64,000 bases of DNA from the NCBI GenBank assembly GCA_964628835.1, contig CAZVME010000006.1:7115-71114 (forward strand), read 5' to 3'. The stretch comes from JAAGZL01 sp964628835 (lineage in GTDB: Bacteria > Pseudomonadota > Gammaproteobacteria > Chromatiales > Chromatiaceae). The position numbers and the translations under genes were made by a program. Below are positions 16,200 through 27,956 of this stretch, piece after piece (position 1 is the stretch's first letter; every line of letters starts with the position of its first letter). The notes under the pieces were generated by a model that saw only the letters and a list, made by a program, of their open reading frames with translations, ran no database searches and was not told where the DNA came from.

Positions 16200-16367
16200 G
16201 AGATTTTTTTGCTTGATAAACACTGCGTTTTATTTAGTAAAAGCTCTCTCCAGCGAAAAAACTGGTGATGTAATTTACCTTAAATCAGTATTTTAAGCAA
16301 AATAGTTACAAGGTCAAGCAATAAATTGGTCTAACTCTATTGTTTTACTGAATATTTTACTAGGTTA

Positions 16368-18068
16368 TTAGCCTGCCGCCCCAGAACCAGCCAGGCTCCT
16401 GCTCATCTTATGGTCGCGCTTATATATGTCAGGTCGGAACTGTACAACACCGTTTTTATCCACCCATGCGGTCATATAAATGAGATATACAGGCACATTC
16501 TTATTTAGATCATGCTCTATGGTCTCTTCAGTTTCTATCAGTTCCACTACCTTGCTGGCTGACTCTGGTGTTGGGTTGTAGCCGTCGCCCAATAGCATGG
16601 CAGCAAGCTGTTCCGGTTTCTCCAGGCGGATACAGCCGGAGCTGAAGGCGCGAACCCGTTTATTGAACAGGGGGCGATAGGGTGTGTCGTGCAGGAAGAT
16701 TCCATGTTTGTTGATGCTCTGGAACTTGATTCTTCCCAGGCTGTTGTGTGGACCTGGAGTCTGACGCAGCATGTAGGGGAAGTACTCTTCATCAAACTGA
16801 TACCAGTCAATATCATACGGGTTATATTTGGCGCTGCCCTGGTCCCGCATGAAGACTTCAATGTTTTGACTGTCGAAAAAGTTAGGATCCCTCTGTTGCT
16901 GCGGCAGCAGGTCTTTTACCGCTATGCTCTGTGGGGCTGTCCAGGTAGGGTTGAATACTACCTGGGTGATTGAGCTCATGAAAGAGGGGCTGGAGCGGTC
17001 CTTACGTCCGATAATGGTGCGCATTTTTAACATGGACTGCTCGTTCTTGATGAACTGCATCTCAAACCCTGGGACGTTAACCAGGATGTACTGTGCGCCC
17101 AGGGATCTCGGCATCCAGCGCCAGCGTTCCATGCTGGTTACGATTTGACGAATACGCTCCCTGGCACTGGTGTTCATGGCCTTTTTGGTGCCAGGACCTA
17201 TTGCTCCGTCCATATCCAGCCCATGACGTTTCTGGAAGCTCTCCACTGCTACCCGTAGCTGATTATCATAGACTTGGTCGTTACTGCCATAGACTTTCAG
17301 GCCGCCATTCAGCTCACCGGCCAGACGTCTCCTGACCAACGGGATATGGGGGTGGGTGGTTCCTGGCATTAGGGTGCGCCCCGGTGGGATCTGTGGCCAG
17401 GATCGGTTGTCGGCAATCTCTCGGTATTTGTCTAGGGCGGTGCGTAACAGTTTGTACGCGTTGTGCTGTGGCGGAAGATTGGAGATGGTATCTTTAAGAT
17501 TGTTGTGTTTGAGGACCGTCTCAAGGGTTGTTATCGGATTAAATTTAACTGGAGTTATGTGCCACTCTTCATCGGCAGTGCGTGGGTCGAGGCGACCGGA
17601 GTGGACATCCTTGCTGTATTTGAAGAAGGCGTTGGTTAGTGCAATGTCAAATTTAGCCATCTTTTCATCATCCAGCTGATGGCAGTTGTTGACATTTGGG
17701 GTTATCTCATAATCATCCGGGTTTAGCCCCTCCTGAAATGACATTTCCAGATAACCCAGTAACAGATCCACGCTATAGCCGTGGTCGTCTGAACGGCACC
17801 AGGCCGGGCTGAAGCCGCGTGCCCGATAGAATTTACGTAGTTGCGCCCAGTCAAACTTCCGGGAACTCTGGGCCATGTACTTCTTGTTGTCGAACACTGC
17901 CTTGATCTGGGAACCAAGGGGACTATATGAGTAGAAGTCCTCTTCGAGGTTGGAAAACCCCACGGCTTGCAGGTTTGTGGCGGGTATTAGTAGCGCCAGA
18001 CACAGTAAAATTTTGACTCTTATGCTGCTCGCATCAGCAGGCTGAGTTGGTTTAGTGCGAAAATACAT
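16368..18068 (-). CDS. ldtD: YcbB-type L,D-transpeptidase
   Basis: With the ATG at 18068 the protein is 566 residues: signal segment KILLCLALLIPATNLQAVG, an N-terminal YcbB-type domain (WAQLRKFYRARGFSPAWC), a peptidoglycan-binding helical domain (VESFQKRHGLDMDGAIGPGT) and a YkuD catalytic domain with GIFLHDTPYRPLF and the catalytic Cys in RAFSSGCIRLEKPEQLA. It forms 3-3 cross-links in peptidoglycan in the periplasm. A DUF882 gene follows 169 bp downstream on the same strand, as in E. coli. Confidence 0.92.
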   Translation of the reverse strand: MYFRTKPTQPADASSIRVKILLCLALLIPATNLQAVGFSNLEEDFYSYSPLGSQIKAVFDNKKYMAQSSRKFDWAQLRKFYRARGFSPAWCRSDDHGYSVDLLLGYLEMSFQEGLNPDDYEITPNVNNCHQLDDEKMAKFDIALTNAFFKYSKDVHSGRLDPRTADEEWHITPVKFNPITTLETVLKHNNLKDTISNLPPQHNAYKLLRTALDKYREIADNRSWPQIPPGRTLMPGTTHPHIPLVRRRLAGELNGGLKVYGSNDQVYDNQLRVAVESFQKRHGLDMDGAIGPGTKKAMNTSARERIRQIVTSMERWRWMPRSLGAQYILVNVPGFEMQFIKNEQSMLKMRTIIGRKDRSSPSFMSSITQVVFNPTWTAPQSIAVKDLLPQQQRDPNFFDSQNIEVFMRDQGSAKYNPYDIDWYQFDEEYFPYMLRQTPGPHNSLGRIKFQSINKHGIFLHDTPYRPLFNKRVRAFSSGCIRLEKPEQLAAMLLGDGYNPTPESASKVVELIETEETIEHDLNKNVPVYLIYMTAWVDKNGVVQFRPDIYKRDHKMSRSLAGSGAAG

Positions 18069-18181
18069 TGGTACAGTGTCCTTGGGTGTCTGGTATGTGT
18101 GACTCAGGAAGAAATCAGGAGGCGCTTCCTGCACTTACATGATTTCATTGATGTTTTACAGATTGCCTGCTGTGCCATATC

Positions 18182-21010
<2,829 letters not shown>

Positions 21011-21314
21011 AGGTCGCTACAGGGTGATGTCTTTATGTTATGTGGTTTATGCTGAAGGTGACAGTATAGGCGTTATCCGCCGTAACCAGATGTAATTCCT
21101 ACGAAATAGACGCTGGAAACCTACATGTCGTCGAGTTGACGCTGGAGGCAAAAAGTACCGTTCAGACACGAAACGAAACATTATATCCTTACAGGAGAAA
21201 TAATATAAGATCGGATGTCAGGTAGAGGTCTGAGTTGGCCAGTTTTTCTCATACCAAGAAACAACTTGCAACAATAACTGGATAATTTGCGTTGATTTTT
21301 TTACTCTTACTCAT

Positions 21315-22634
21315 ATGTCCATATCAAAAAGACGCATAGTAACACCACAGATAAGCATTGATGGCTCAGGCAGTCTACCCAAGCGGCTGGTTGTAATCCT
21401 GCTATTGCTTGTGGTCTGGACTGGGGCCGTCTATCAGTTCGGACGTGATGGTTTCGATCTGGGTATTATTGATCCGCCTGAAGAGGTGGTGAACTCCGGG
21501 CGCCAACTGGAACAGCTCAGATCAGAGTACAAGGCCCTGAAGAGACGGGCCGACGCAATTGGCAAATCCGGGCAGGAGATGAGCAATGCCCAGAAGATGG
21601 CCATGGACGAGATCAGTCGGCTACAGGATGAACGAACCAGCCTGATCAAGGATATATCCGCCATCACGGCATCGGCTGAAGAGCATAAGCTCAGGCTGGA
21701 TATCAAAGATGTGGAAATCAGACCTGGCACCGAGCCGGGGATATTTAACTACACCGTGACCATCGAGCCGCAGCAGGGTGTAGATTGGGCGGTGAATGGT
21801 ACCTTGAAGCTTGAGGTGGTGGGGGCGACAGATGGTGAGCCAGTCGTAGTTGGCATGTCTGAGGATGATGGAGTCCAGGAGGATAACCGTCGCGTGTTTG
21901 GCCTGCAGCAGGATCTGAAAGGCACTTTGCAACTTCCAGAAAAATTTACTGCTGAGGCCCTGACCATGGAGCTGGTGACCGGTGATGACTCGGCCAGCCT
22001 GCTGACGCAAAAGTATGAGTGGTCTGACGTGCTGCTGGACCCACAGCCACAACAGGATGGGGTGGCCACTACAGACGACGCGATCGAGAATCTGAAACGA
22101 TCAAATCTGGCCCTGGTGATAAAGATGGCGAAGTATGAAAGGGCGGAGCAAAAACGCCTGGAGGCCGCAAGCAGCGGTGAGGCCAGTAAACTGGAGCAGG
22201 AGAGGGAGGCCATGGTACAGGAGGTCGCTCAGCTCAAGCAGAAGGTGATGGAGCTCAGTGGCCAGCTGAAGGTCAAGGGGATTAGCCTAAATCCAAAAGC
22301 CAAGGGTGGCAGTGTTGAAATGGAGGTCACTATTACCCGCTCCATCATAGATGGACAGCGTATGATTGGTGTAATGACCGTATCCTTGATTGGGATTGAG
22401 GATGACAAGGAGAAGATCTATAACCTGGAGAAGCTTACCTCCGACCAGAAGCTAAACTACAAGCTGGGGTTTAAAAACTATCAGACCATTAAAGAGCCAC
22501 TGCAACTGCCAAAAGGTTTTGTTCCGCATAAGATCATGATCCATGTTGAATCAGAAAATATCGAGATTGAACAGCTCAATGAGGAGTTTGATTGGCTGGA
22601 ACTGGCGGAAAAGGCCAAGGGTAAAAAATCCTGA
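21315..22634 (+). CDS. DUF6776-like coiled-coil membrane protein with internal duplication
   Basis: A 439-residue protein: cytoplasmic N-terminus, one membrane segment (LVVILLLLVVWTGAVYQFG, residues 26-44), then two copies of a coiled coil plus beta-rich domain. Copy one has the coil at about 60-125 and ends LKGTLQLPEKF...LLTQKYEW; copy two has the coil at about 265-320 and ends IKEPLQLPKGF...LNEEFDW. The pattern resembles DUF6776 proteins found beside cell-envelope genes. The function is unknown. The frame starts ATGTCC at 21315; no strong ribosome site is visible. Confidence 0.72.
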   Translation: MSISKRRIVTPQISIDGSGSLPKRLVVILLLLVVWTGAVYQFGRDGFDLGIIDPPEEVVNSGRQLEQLRSEYKALKRRADAIGKSGQEMSNAQKMAMDEISRLQDERTSLIKDISAITASAEEHKLRLDIKDVEIRPGTEPGIFNYTVTIEPQQGVDWAVNGTLKLEVVGATDGEPVVVGMSEDDGVQEDNRRVFGLQQDLKGTLQLPEKFTAEALTMELVTGDDSASLLTQKYEWSDVLLDPQPQQDGVATTDDAIENLKRSNLALVIKMAKYERAEQKRLEAASSGEASKLEQEREAMVQEVAQLKQKVMELSGQLKVKGISLNPKAKGGSVEMEVTITRSIIDGQRMIGVMTVSLIGIEDDKEKIYNLEKLTSDQKLNYKLGFKNYQTIKEPLQLPKGFVPHKIMIHVESENIEIEQLNEEFDWLELAEKAKGKKS

Positions 22635-22798
22635 TAGACCGATCTCAATTCCCGGCACACCAACTCCATATAAATCAATAACGTAATTCAAGTCCGCTCT
22701 GGGCAACCCTGTTACTGTGCAGGCGAGTTTTCGTAGGCTAGTATTAAATCAGTTTCAAATTCCTTAACAGATCCGTGTATTACCCAGGGATTATCTTA

Positions 22799-23111
22799 GG
22801 GCCTGTTAACACTAATCCAATAGGCTCTGTTACGCCTGAAAAAGCGTCAATCTAGGCGCGAGGAGTGTAGTTTGGTCATTCCAAATGAACAACGAGCAAA
22901 GCTTACCGCATCCTGCTCACGCACCTTACCAACATCCATGTTGGCAACAACGAGTGGCGCTTTTTCAGGCGTAACCCGAAGGGCTGGGGCTATTTTTCCG
23001 CCCAGCGGCGTTATCATTCATTCATGTAGAGTCACTACACATCACTCATTCTGCCTTGCTGGACGAAAAAATAGTCCCAGCAGTGCCTATTGGATTAGTG
23101 TTAACAGGCCC
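22799..23111. mobile_element. 313-bp MITE with 26-bp perfect terminal inverted repeats and TA flanks
   Basis: The ends at 22799-22824 and 23086-23111 are exact inverted copies (outer sequence GGGCCTGTTAACACTAATCC), extending to about 31 bp with one mismatch. TA lies immediately outside on both sides (22797-22798, 23112-23113), the duplication expected of IS630/Tc1-mariner transposition. Inside are further dyads, including GTTACGCCTGAAAAAGCG near the left and its complement near 22967-22984. No transposase is encoded, so it would need help in trans. The remaining sequence of 22635-23173 is featureless. Confidence 0.88.
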
Positions 23112-23191
23112 TAGTTGTGCTGCCCGTTTTATATGAAGAATAATCCTGTGTCAGGGATCCACAACAACAACCGGTGGGAGAGTTTAGAGAG

Positions 23192-25327
23192 ATGAATTTT
23201 CGTAAAGTCGGTTTAGTGCTCCTGCTGTTGCTTCTGGTTACACTCTTCTTTGTCCTGGATCTTGGCCAGTATCTCAATCTGGAGTACCTTAAATCCAGGC
23301 ATGTCGACCTGCTCTCCTGGCGTGATGCCAATCCATTCCAAAGCGCCCTGATATTCTTTCTGATCTATGTGGTGGTTACCGCGGTGTCCCTGCCGGGCGC
23401 GGCGATGATGACCCTGGCCGTGGGTGCAATATTTGGTCTGTTCTGGGGTACGGTGTTGGTCTCATTCGCCTCTACCCTGGGTGCGACCCTGGCCTTTCTG
23501 ATCGCCAGATTTGTGCTGCGTGACAGCGTACAGAATCGTTTTGGGAGCCGATTGAAGCCGCTGAATCAGGGCATTGAGAAAGATGGGGCATTTTATCTGT
23601 TTGGGCTGCGTCTGGTTGTGGTCATCCCTTTCTTTGTTATAAACCTGGTCATGGGGCTGACCCCTATCCGTACCTGGACCTTCGCCTGGGTCAGTCAACT
23701 TGGAATGTTGGCTGGTACGATAATATATGTAAATTTTGGCACCCAATTGGCCAGGATTGATTCCCTGTCTGGACTTCTGTCCCCATGGCTAGTGTTCTCA
23801 CTTGCTTTGCTGGGAATATTTCCGTTGATTGCCAAGAAGATATTGTCTGTTATCAAGGCCCGTCGCGCCCTGGAGGGGTATGCAAAGCCTGCCAGCTTTG
23901 ACTGCAATATGGTGGTTATAGGCGCCGGTTCCGGTGGGCTTGTGGCTTCTTATATTGCGGCTGCGGTGAAGGCCAAGGTTACCTTGATAGAACGGAACAA
24001 GATGGGTGGTGACTGCCTGAATACTGGCTGTGTCCCATCCAAGGCCATGATCCGCTCAGCCCGGTTTCTGGCGCACACCAAACGGGCGCAGGAGTACGGC
24101 TTCAAACCATTGCAGGCAGAGTTCAACTTTGCCGATGTGATGGAGAGGGTGAATGGGGTGGTGGAGAAGGTGGCGCCCCATGATTCAGTGGAAAGATACA
24201 CCGGTCTGGGTGTGGATGTGATCGAGGGTGAGGCGAAGATCACCTCGCCATACACGGTGGAGGTGAACGGGGAGACGTTGACCACAAGAAATATTGTGGT
24301 GGCCACCGGGGCGGGGCCATTCATTCCGCCGATCGAAGGGGTTGAGCTAATCAACTACCTGACGTCCGACAATCTGTGGCAGCTGCGAGAGCTGCCGCCA
24401 CGTCTGCTGGTGCTGGGTGGGGGACCTATCGCCTGTGAACTGGCTCAGTGCTTTGCCCGTTTTGGTTCCCAAGTGACCATAGTAATCCGGGGGCCGAGGT
24501 TGATGCGGCGGGAAGATGATGATGTGGCAGCACTGGTTACTGAACGCTTTCTGGAGGAGGGTGTCGATATTCGGGCCGGCCACATCATCAAGGCATTCCG
24601 TGTGATGGATGGCCGCAAGGAGTTGCTGGCCGAACATGAGGGGCAAGAGGTCTCGTTTGAATTTGATCAGGTGCTGATGGCCCTTGGTCGGGTCGCCAAC
24701 ACCACTGGTTTTGGCCTTGAGGAACTGGGAGTTGAGATAAGTGAACGCCGCACCATCGAGGTAAATGAGTTCCTGCAGACCAACTTTCCCAACATTTACG
24801 CCTGTGGCGATGTGGCAGGCCCATATCAGTTTACTCATACCGCAGGACATCAGGCCTGGTATGCGGCGGTCAACTCCTTGTTTGGTATGTTTCGGCGTTT
24901 TAAGGTGGACTACTCGGTTATACCCTTTGCCACCTTTACCACGCCAGAAGTGGCGCGGGTGGGCCTGAACGAGAAGGAGGCCAAGCAACAGGGCATTCAG
25001 TATGAGGTTACCAGCTACGGACTGGATGACCTGGATCGGGCCATCGCCGATGGAGAGGGGCATGGGTTTGTAAAGGTCCTGACCGTGCCGGGCAAAGACC
25101 GGATTCTGGGTGCTACCATCGTGGGTGAGCATGCCGGTGAACTGATCGTGGAGTTTATTAGTGCCATGCGCCACCGCTATGGGTTAAACAAGATTCTCGG
25201 CACTATCCACATCTACCCAACCTGGTCCGAGGCCAACAAATATGCCGCTGGAAACTGGAAGAGGGCACACGCCCCGGAAAAACTGCTGCGACTGGTAGAG
25301 CGGTTTCATGCCTGGAACAGGGGCTGA
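23192..25327 (+). CDS. TVP38-type membrane domain fused to a flavin disulfide reductase
   Basis: From the ATG at 23192 (a GTG at 23174 is the alternative) the protein is 711 residues. Residues 1-225 form a TVP38/TMEM64 (SNARE-associated, DedA-like) domain with five or six membrane segments and the LPGAAMMTLAVGAIFG and STLGATLAFLIARF motifs. Residues about 235-700 are a class I pyridine nucleotide-disulfide oxidoreductase similar to mercuric reductase and dihydrolipoamide dehydrogenase: FAD-binding VVIGAGSGGL, redox-active CLNTGC in GGDCLNTGCVPSKAM, NAD-binding LVLGGGPIACELAQ, and the dimerisation domain with HIYPTWSE. A membrane-anchored thiol reductase is implied; the N-terminal and C-terminal Cys pairs of MerA are absent, so mercury is unlikely. 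The substrate is unknown. Confidence 0.9.
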   Translation: MNFRKVGLVLLLLLLVTLFFVLDLGQYLNLEYLKSRHVDLLSWRDANPFQSALIFFLIYVVVTAVSLPGAAMMTLAVGAIFGLFWGTVLVSFASTLGATLAFLIARFVLRDSVQNRFGSRLKPLNQGIEKDGAFYLFGLRLVVVIPFFVINLVMGLTPIRTWTFAWVSQLGMLAGTIIYVNFGTQLARIDSLSGLLSPWLVFSLALLGIFPLIAKKILSVIKARRALEGYAKPASFDCNMVVIGAGSGGLVASYIAAAVKAKVTLIERNKMGGDCLNTGCVPSKAMIRSARFLAHTKRAQEYGFKPLQAEFNFADVMERVNGVVEKVAPHDSVERYTGLGVDVIEGEAKITSPYTVEVNGETLTTRNIVVATGAGPFIPPIEGVELINYLTSDNLWQLRELPPRLLVLGGGPIACELAQCFARFGSQVTIVIRGPRLMRREDDDVAALVTERFLEEGVDIRAGHIIKAFRVMDGRKELLAEHEGQEVSFEFDQVLMALGRVANTTGFGLEELGVEISERRTIEVNEFLQTNFPNIYACGDVAGPYQFTHTAGHQAWYAAVNSLFGMFRRFKVDYSVIPFATFTTPEVARVGLNEKEAKQQGIQYEVTSYGLDDLDRAIADGEGHGFVKVLTVPGKDRILGATIVGEHAGELIVEFISAMRHRYGLNKILGTIHIYPTWSEANKYAAGNWKRAHAPEKLLRLVERFHAWNRG

Positions 25328-25357
25328 TTAGATACCGCATAACAAAAGGACTGCGCT

Positions 25358-25828
25358 GTGGCCTTGCACAAGATAGTTTCAGGAGGACAGACCGGGGTGG
25401 ACCGCGCCGCCCTGGACGTTGCCCTGCAACTTGGCATGCCCTGTGGCGGCTGGTGTCCCAAGGGAAGATTGGCCGAAGATGGCGAAATTGCCGCCCACTA
25501 TCCACTGCAAGAGACCCCTTCCAGCAACTATCGGGTGCGCACTGAATGGAATGTGCGGGACTCTGATGCAACCTTGATTCTCAATCTGGGAGACCTTGAG
25601 GGTGGTACCGCCCTCACCGAGGTGCTGGCAAATGGCTATGCTAGTCCTTGCATGGTGCTGGACCTGGAGTCAGACCGGAATCTAGAGCAAATACTGGCCT
25701 GGCTGCAGGAGCACGATGTTTCAATCCTCAATATCGCAGGCCCACGTGGTTCCAAGCAGCCGCATGCGTACAGGTTTGCCACCGAGCTGCTGCAACGCCT
25801 TATCCCCATTGCCAGGGATCAGGTCTGA
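25358..25828 (+). CDS. Putative molybdenum carrier / SLOG-family nucleotide-binding protein
   Basis: A 156-residue protein starting at GTG, preceded by AAAAGGA. It shows the signature of the putative molybdenum carrier family: KIVSGGQTGVDRAALDVALQLGMPCGGWCPKGRLAEDG, then DATLILNLGDLEGGTALTEV and NIAGPRGS. The GGQTGVDRAA loop is a SLOG/LOG-type Rossmann phosphate-binding motif. Despite the family name, metal binding is unproven for this protein. It follows the TVP38 fusion gene by 30 bp on the same strand and may be cotranscribed with it. Confidence 0.82.
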   Translation: MALHKIVSGGQTGVDRAALDVALQLGMPCGGWCPKGRLAEDGEIAAHYPLQETPSSNYRVRTEWNVRDSDATLILNLGDLEGGTALTEVLANGYASPCMVLDLESDRNLEQILAWLQEHDVSILNIAGPRGSKQPHAYRFATELLQRLIPIARDQV

Positions 25829-26044
25829 TTACAGCTAGAAACAGAGTGTGATCTGGTGCTCAAAATCACATGTTACGTCAATAATCTTATGTAGATAATT
25901 AAAGAAGTAGCGAAACTTATTGATTGACAAGTAATTATATTCGTCCTATGCTCCAGAAAACCGCTGAGGATATAGAGTTGCGGTATCTGTACTATTTTTG
26001 CCAACGGCAATAACAAACTGGATGCTTAAGAAGGGGGAGTTACT

Positions 26045-26422
26045 ATGGCTCAAATTAGATTAGCGGCTGCTGCAGTGGCAGCAACCATAGCGATTGGTTC
26101 TCTGGCAGTAACTGGATGTACCGCCCGCGAAACGGGCAGTAATTATAGTAATGGTCAGGTGCCAGAAACCGGTGAGATGGTTGCAGATGCTGCTGTGGTC
26201 CGCCCCATGACCCTCTGGGCATCTGCCATAGGTGCAGTAGGCTGGGTAGTTACACTCCCGTTTACCTTGCCCAGTGGCACCGCCGGTGAAGTTGGAAAGG
26301 CCTGGGTAGGTGACCCGCTTAAGTACACCTTCTGTCGTCCCGTTGGCGAGATGGATGATAATTCAGATACAGAGTGCTTCGCCAGAAACGATGGCGAGAT
26401 AAACGACAACGTAAAAAGGTAA
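26045..26422 (+). CDS. Small lipoprotein-like protein, unknown function
   Basis: A 125-residue protein with a signal segment and lipobox-like LAVTGC (Cys at about 25), a hydrophobic mid-section (VVRPMTLWASAIGAVGWVVTLPFTLPSG) and a short GDPLKYTFCRPVGE motif. The arrangement is familiar from uncharacterised gammaproteobacterial lipoproteins. It has a GGGGGAG ribosome site at the right spacing, and a terminator follows, so it is a monocistronic unit. Confidence 0.7.
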   Translation: MAQIRLAAAAVAATIAIGSLAVTGCTARETGSNYSNGQVPETGEMVADAAVVRPMTLWASAIGAVGWVVTLPFTLPSGTAGEVGKAWVGDPLKYTFCRPVGEMDDNSDTECFARNDGEINDNVKR

Positions 26423-26490
26423 TACCTCCCCCCGGCGACAGAAGGCTGATTCAGGATGTATCTGTAGGCCAATTTGTTGTGAGGTTGTTT

Positions 26491-26519
26491 AGAGCCACTT
26501 CTTAGTGGCTCTTTTTTTG
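26491..26519 (+). terminator. Rho-independent terminator after the lipoprotein gene
   Basis: Stem AGAGCCACT (26491-26499) with AGTGGCTCT (26504-26512), 4-nt loop, then a run of T. Confidence 0.9.
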
Positions 26520-26603
26520 TACGCGCTTAAGCGTGCGTGTAAGGGTAATCAATAGGTCGGCGGTATCCGATTTCAGGAATTAATCAGAGATGATCTGGGT
26601 TAA

Positions 26604-27311
26604 TTATTTTGCTAATACACGAAGTGAATAGCCGCCCAATACCCGTACTGTTAAATCTTTATTTGCCAAAAAGGCAAGCTTCCTGGGTAATTTTAATAGT
26701 TTAGCCTTCCATCTTAGGTTTGGTAATTCCAGAGAGGTTCCTGTGTAAAAATAATCAAGAACCTCATATCCAGTATCTTTTAGAGTTTCCAGTGCTGTTT
26801 CCTTTGTAAAATAGTGGATATGTCCGGCTATTTTCTTGCTCTGATAATTGGAGAAGAACGAAGAATAGTTTGAATTGATAAATCAAGTGGGATATGGAAT
26901 ACCTTGTATTCTGCCTTTTTTTTCAACTTTGTTAGAAAGCCAAAATAGTCTTCAGCGTGCTCAAAAAACATCAATTGCCATTACAATATCAAAATGTTCA
27001 TCAGAGTCCTCAAGTAGATTGGAAAGTTTAAAGGATAGATTGTCCTTGGTCTTCGTGCTGCATAGTTTAAATGCTTGAGGTGAGATTTCGTATCCGACAA
27101 ATTCCACATCGTCAGTATAGTGCTCTGACAGCTGCTTGAGTATTTCTCCAGCCCCACATCCAATCTCACAAATTCTATTTGGAATCAGAGAGTTATTTTC
27201 GATTATGTTTTTTATTTGCCTGGCCTTCCACGGCGAGTCAGCTTCATGCCATGAAGGATTATTTACAAGATATGTTCCGTCTTCGTAGATTTGTTTCATC
27301 TGGTATTCCAT
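26604..27311 (-). pseudogene. SAM-dependent methyltransferase cassette gene, two frameshifts
   Basis: The N-terminal 116 codons encode a class I methyltransferase with motif I ICEIGCGAGEILKQL and a post-I acidic strand VEFVGYEI, then FDIVMAIDVF. The frame breaks at a run of six T (complement of 26964-26969): with one T fewer it continues FEHAEDYFGFLTKLKKKAEY. A second shift near 26830 is needed to reach HIHYFTKETALETLKDTGYE and the end at 26604. Together the three pieces give one methyltransferase of roughly 235 residues. It is either a decayed cassette gene or, for the homopolymer, a sequencing error; two separate shifts favour decay. Confidence 0.8.
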
Positions 27312-27321
27312 ATTATTTTAC

Positions 27322-27451
27322 GCATAACGATTGTAGCAGGCGCGTTATGGAATCTAGCTGTAGGTGAAATAAAATAAACATCGATCTGGCTGTTTTTGTT
27401 AAGGCCTTTGTTTGAGGTTAGCGAAGGTCACGCTTAAATGACCTGTTAGGC
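27322..27451 (-). repeat. attC-like site 1
   Basis: Outer cores GCATAAC (27322-27328) and GTTAGGC (27445-27451) bound a 130-bp stretch after the 27446 membrane-protein gene, whose TAA stop overlaps the right core. Internal pairing is weak, so this site may be degraded. Confidence 0.6.
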
Positions 27452-27841
27452 ATCTGGCTTTAAAGCGTCTAATTTATTGCTACGATATAACCACCAAAAC
27501 CCAGCAAACAAAGCGAACCATACTCCGGTTCGTAAAGACATAGCGCGAAGGCTTTCAACAGCAATAGAGTTACCCTCTGTGTATAGAAAGAAGATTGCTG
27601 TCAGCATGGTGAGGTTGAGAACAAATATAGTAGCTGCGACATACATGCCTTGTTTGATGTTGCGCCATGCGATGATACCTGCTGCGACATAAACAATACC
27701 CATTGCTGCGTTATAGATTAGTAGCGGTCGGAAAACGATATACCCCGGATTTGACCCTAGAAGGACACGAGTGCCTGCAAAAATGGTTAAAAGACCAAAT
27801 AATACAGCTACAGTTACCAATATGTTTTGGGTGATTCTCAT
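27446..27841 (-). CDS. Four-helix membrane protein cassette, unknown function
   Basis: A 131-residue protein with four predicted membrane segments (ILVTVAVLFGLLTIFAG, LLIYNAAMGIVYVAAGII, GMYVAATIFVLNLTMLTAIF, TGVWFALFAGFWWLY) and short loops. I do not recognise a family. Its stop codon lies inside attC site 1 and its start is about 39 bp from attC site 2, so it is a complete cassette. Confidence 0.7.
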   Translation of the reverse strand: MRITQNILVTVAVLFGLLTIFAGTRVLLGSNPGYIVFRPLLIYNAAMGIVYVAAGIIAWRNIKQGMYVAATIFVLNLTMLTAIFFLYTEGNSIAVESLRAMSLRTGVWFALFAGFWWLYRSNKLDALKPDA

Positions 27842-27879
27842 TTATCAAGGTATCTAGTGAGTGATCTATTTATTGAGGT

Positions 27880-27947
27880 GCTTAACGACTAAGCTTACAG
27901 GGATAGGCGCGTTAGCGCTAAAGTCCTGGATGAGCGTAATGTTATGC
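27880..27947 (-). repeat. attC-like site 2
   Basis: A 68-bp site: outer cores GCTTAAC (27880-27886) and GTTATGC (27941-27947), with inner pairing between CTTACAGGGAT and AGTCCTGGATGAG around GGCGCGTTAGCGCT. The structure is that of a classic attC. Confidence 0.75.
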
Positions 27948-27956
27948 ATTACTTTA

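Noticed and set aside
24347..25174. 275-codon minus-strand frame opposite the TVP38-reductase fusion
   Set aside because: Antisense shadow; the plus-strand protein has intact FAD, NAD and Cys motifs.
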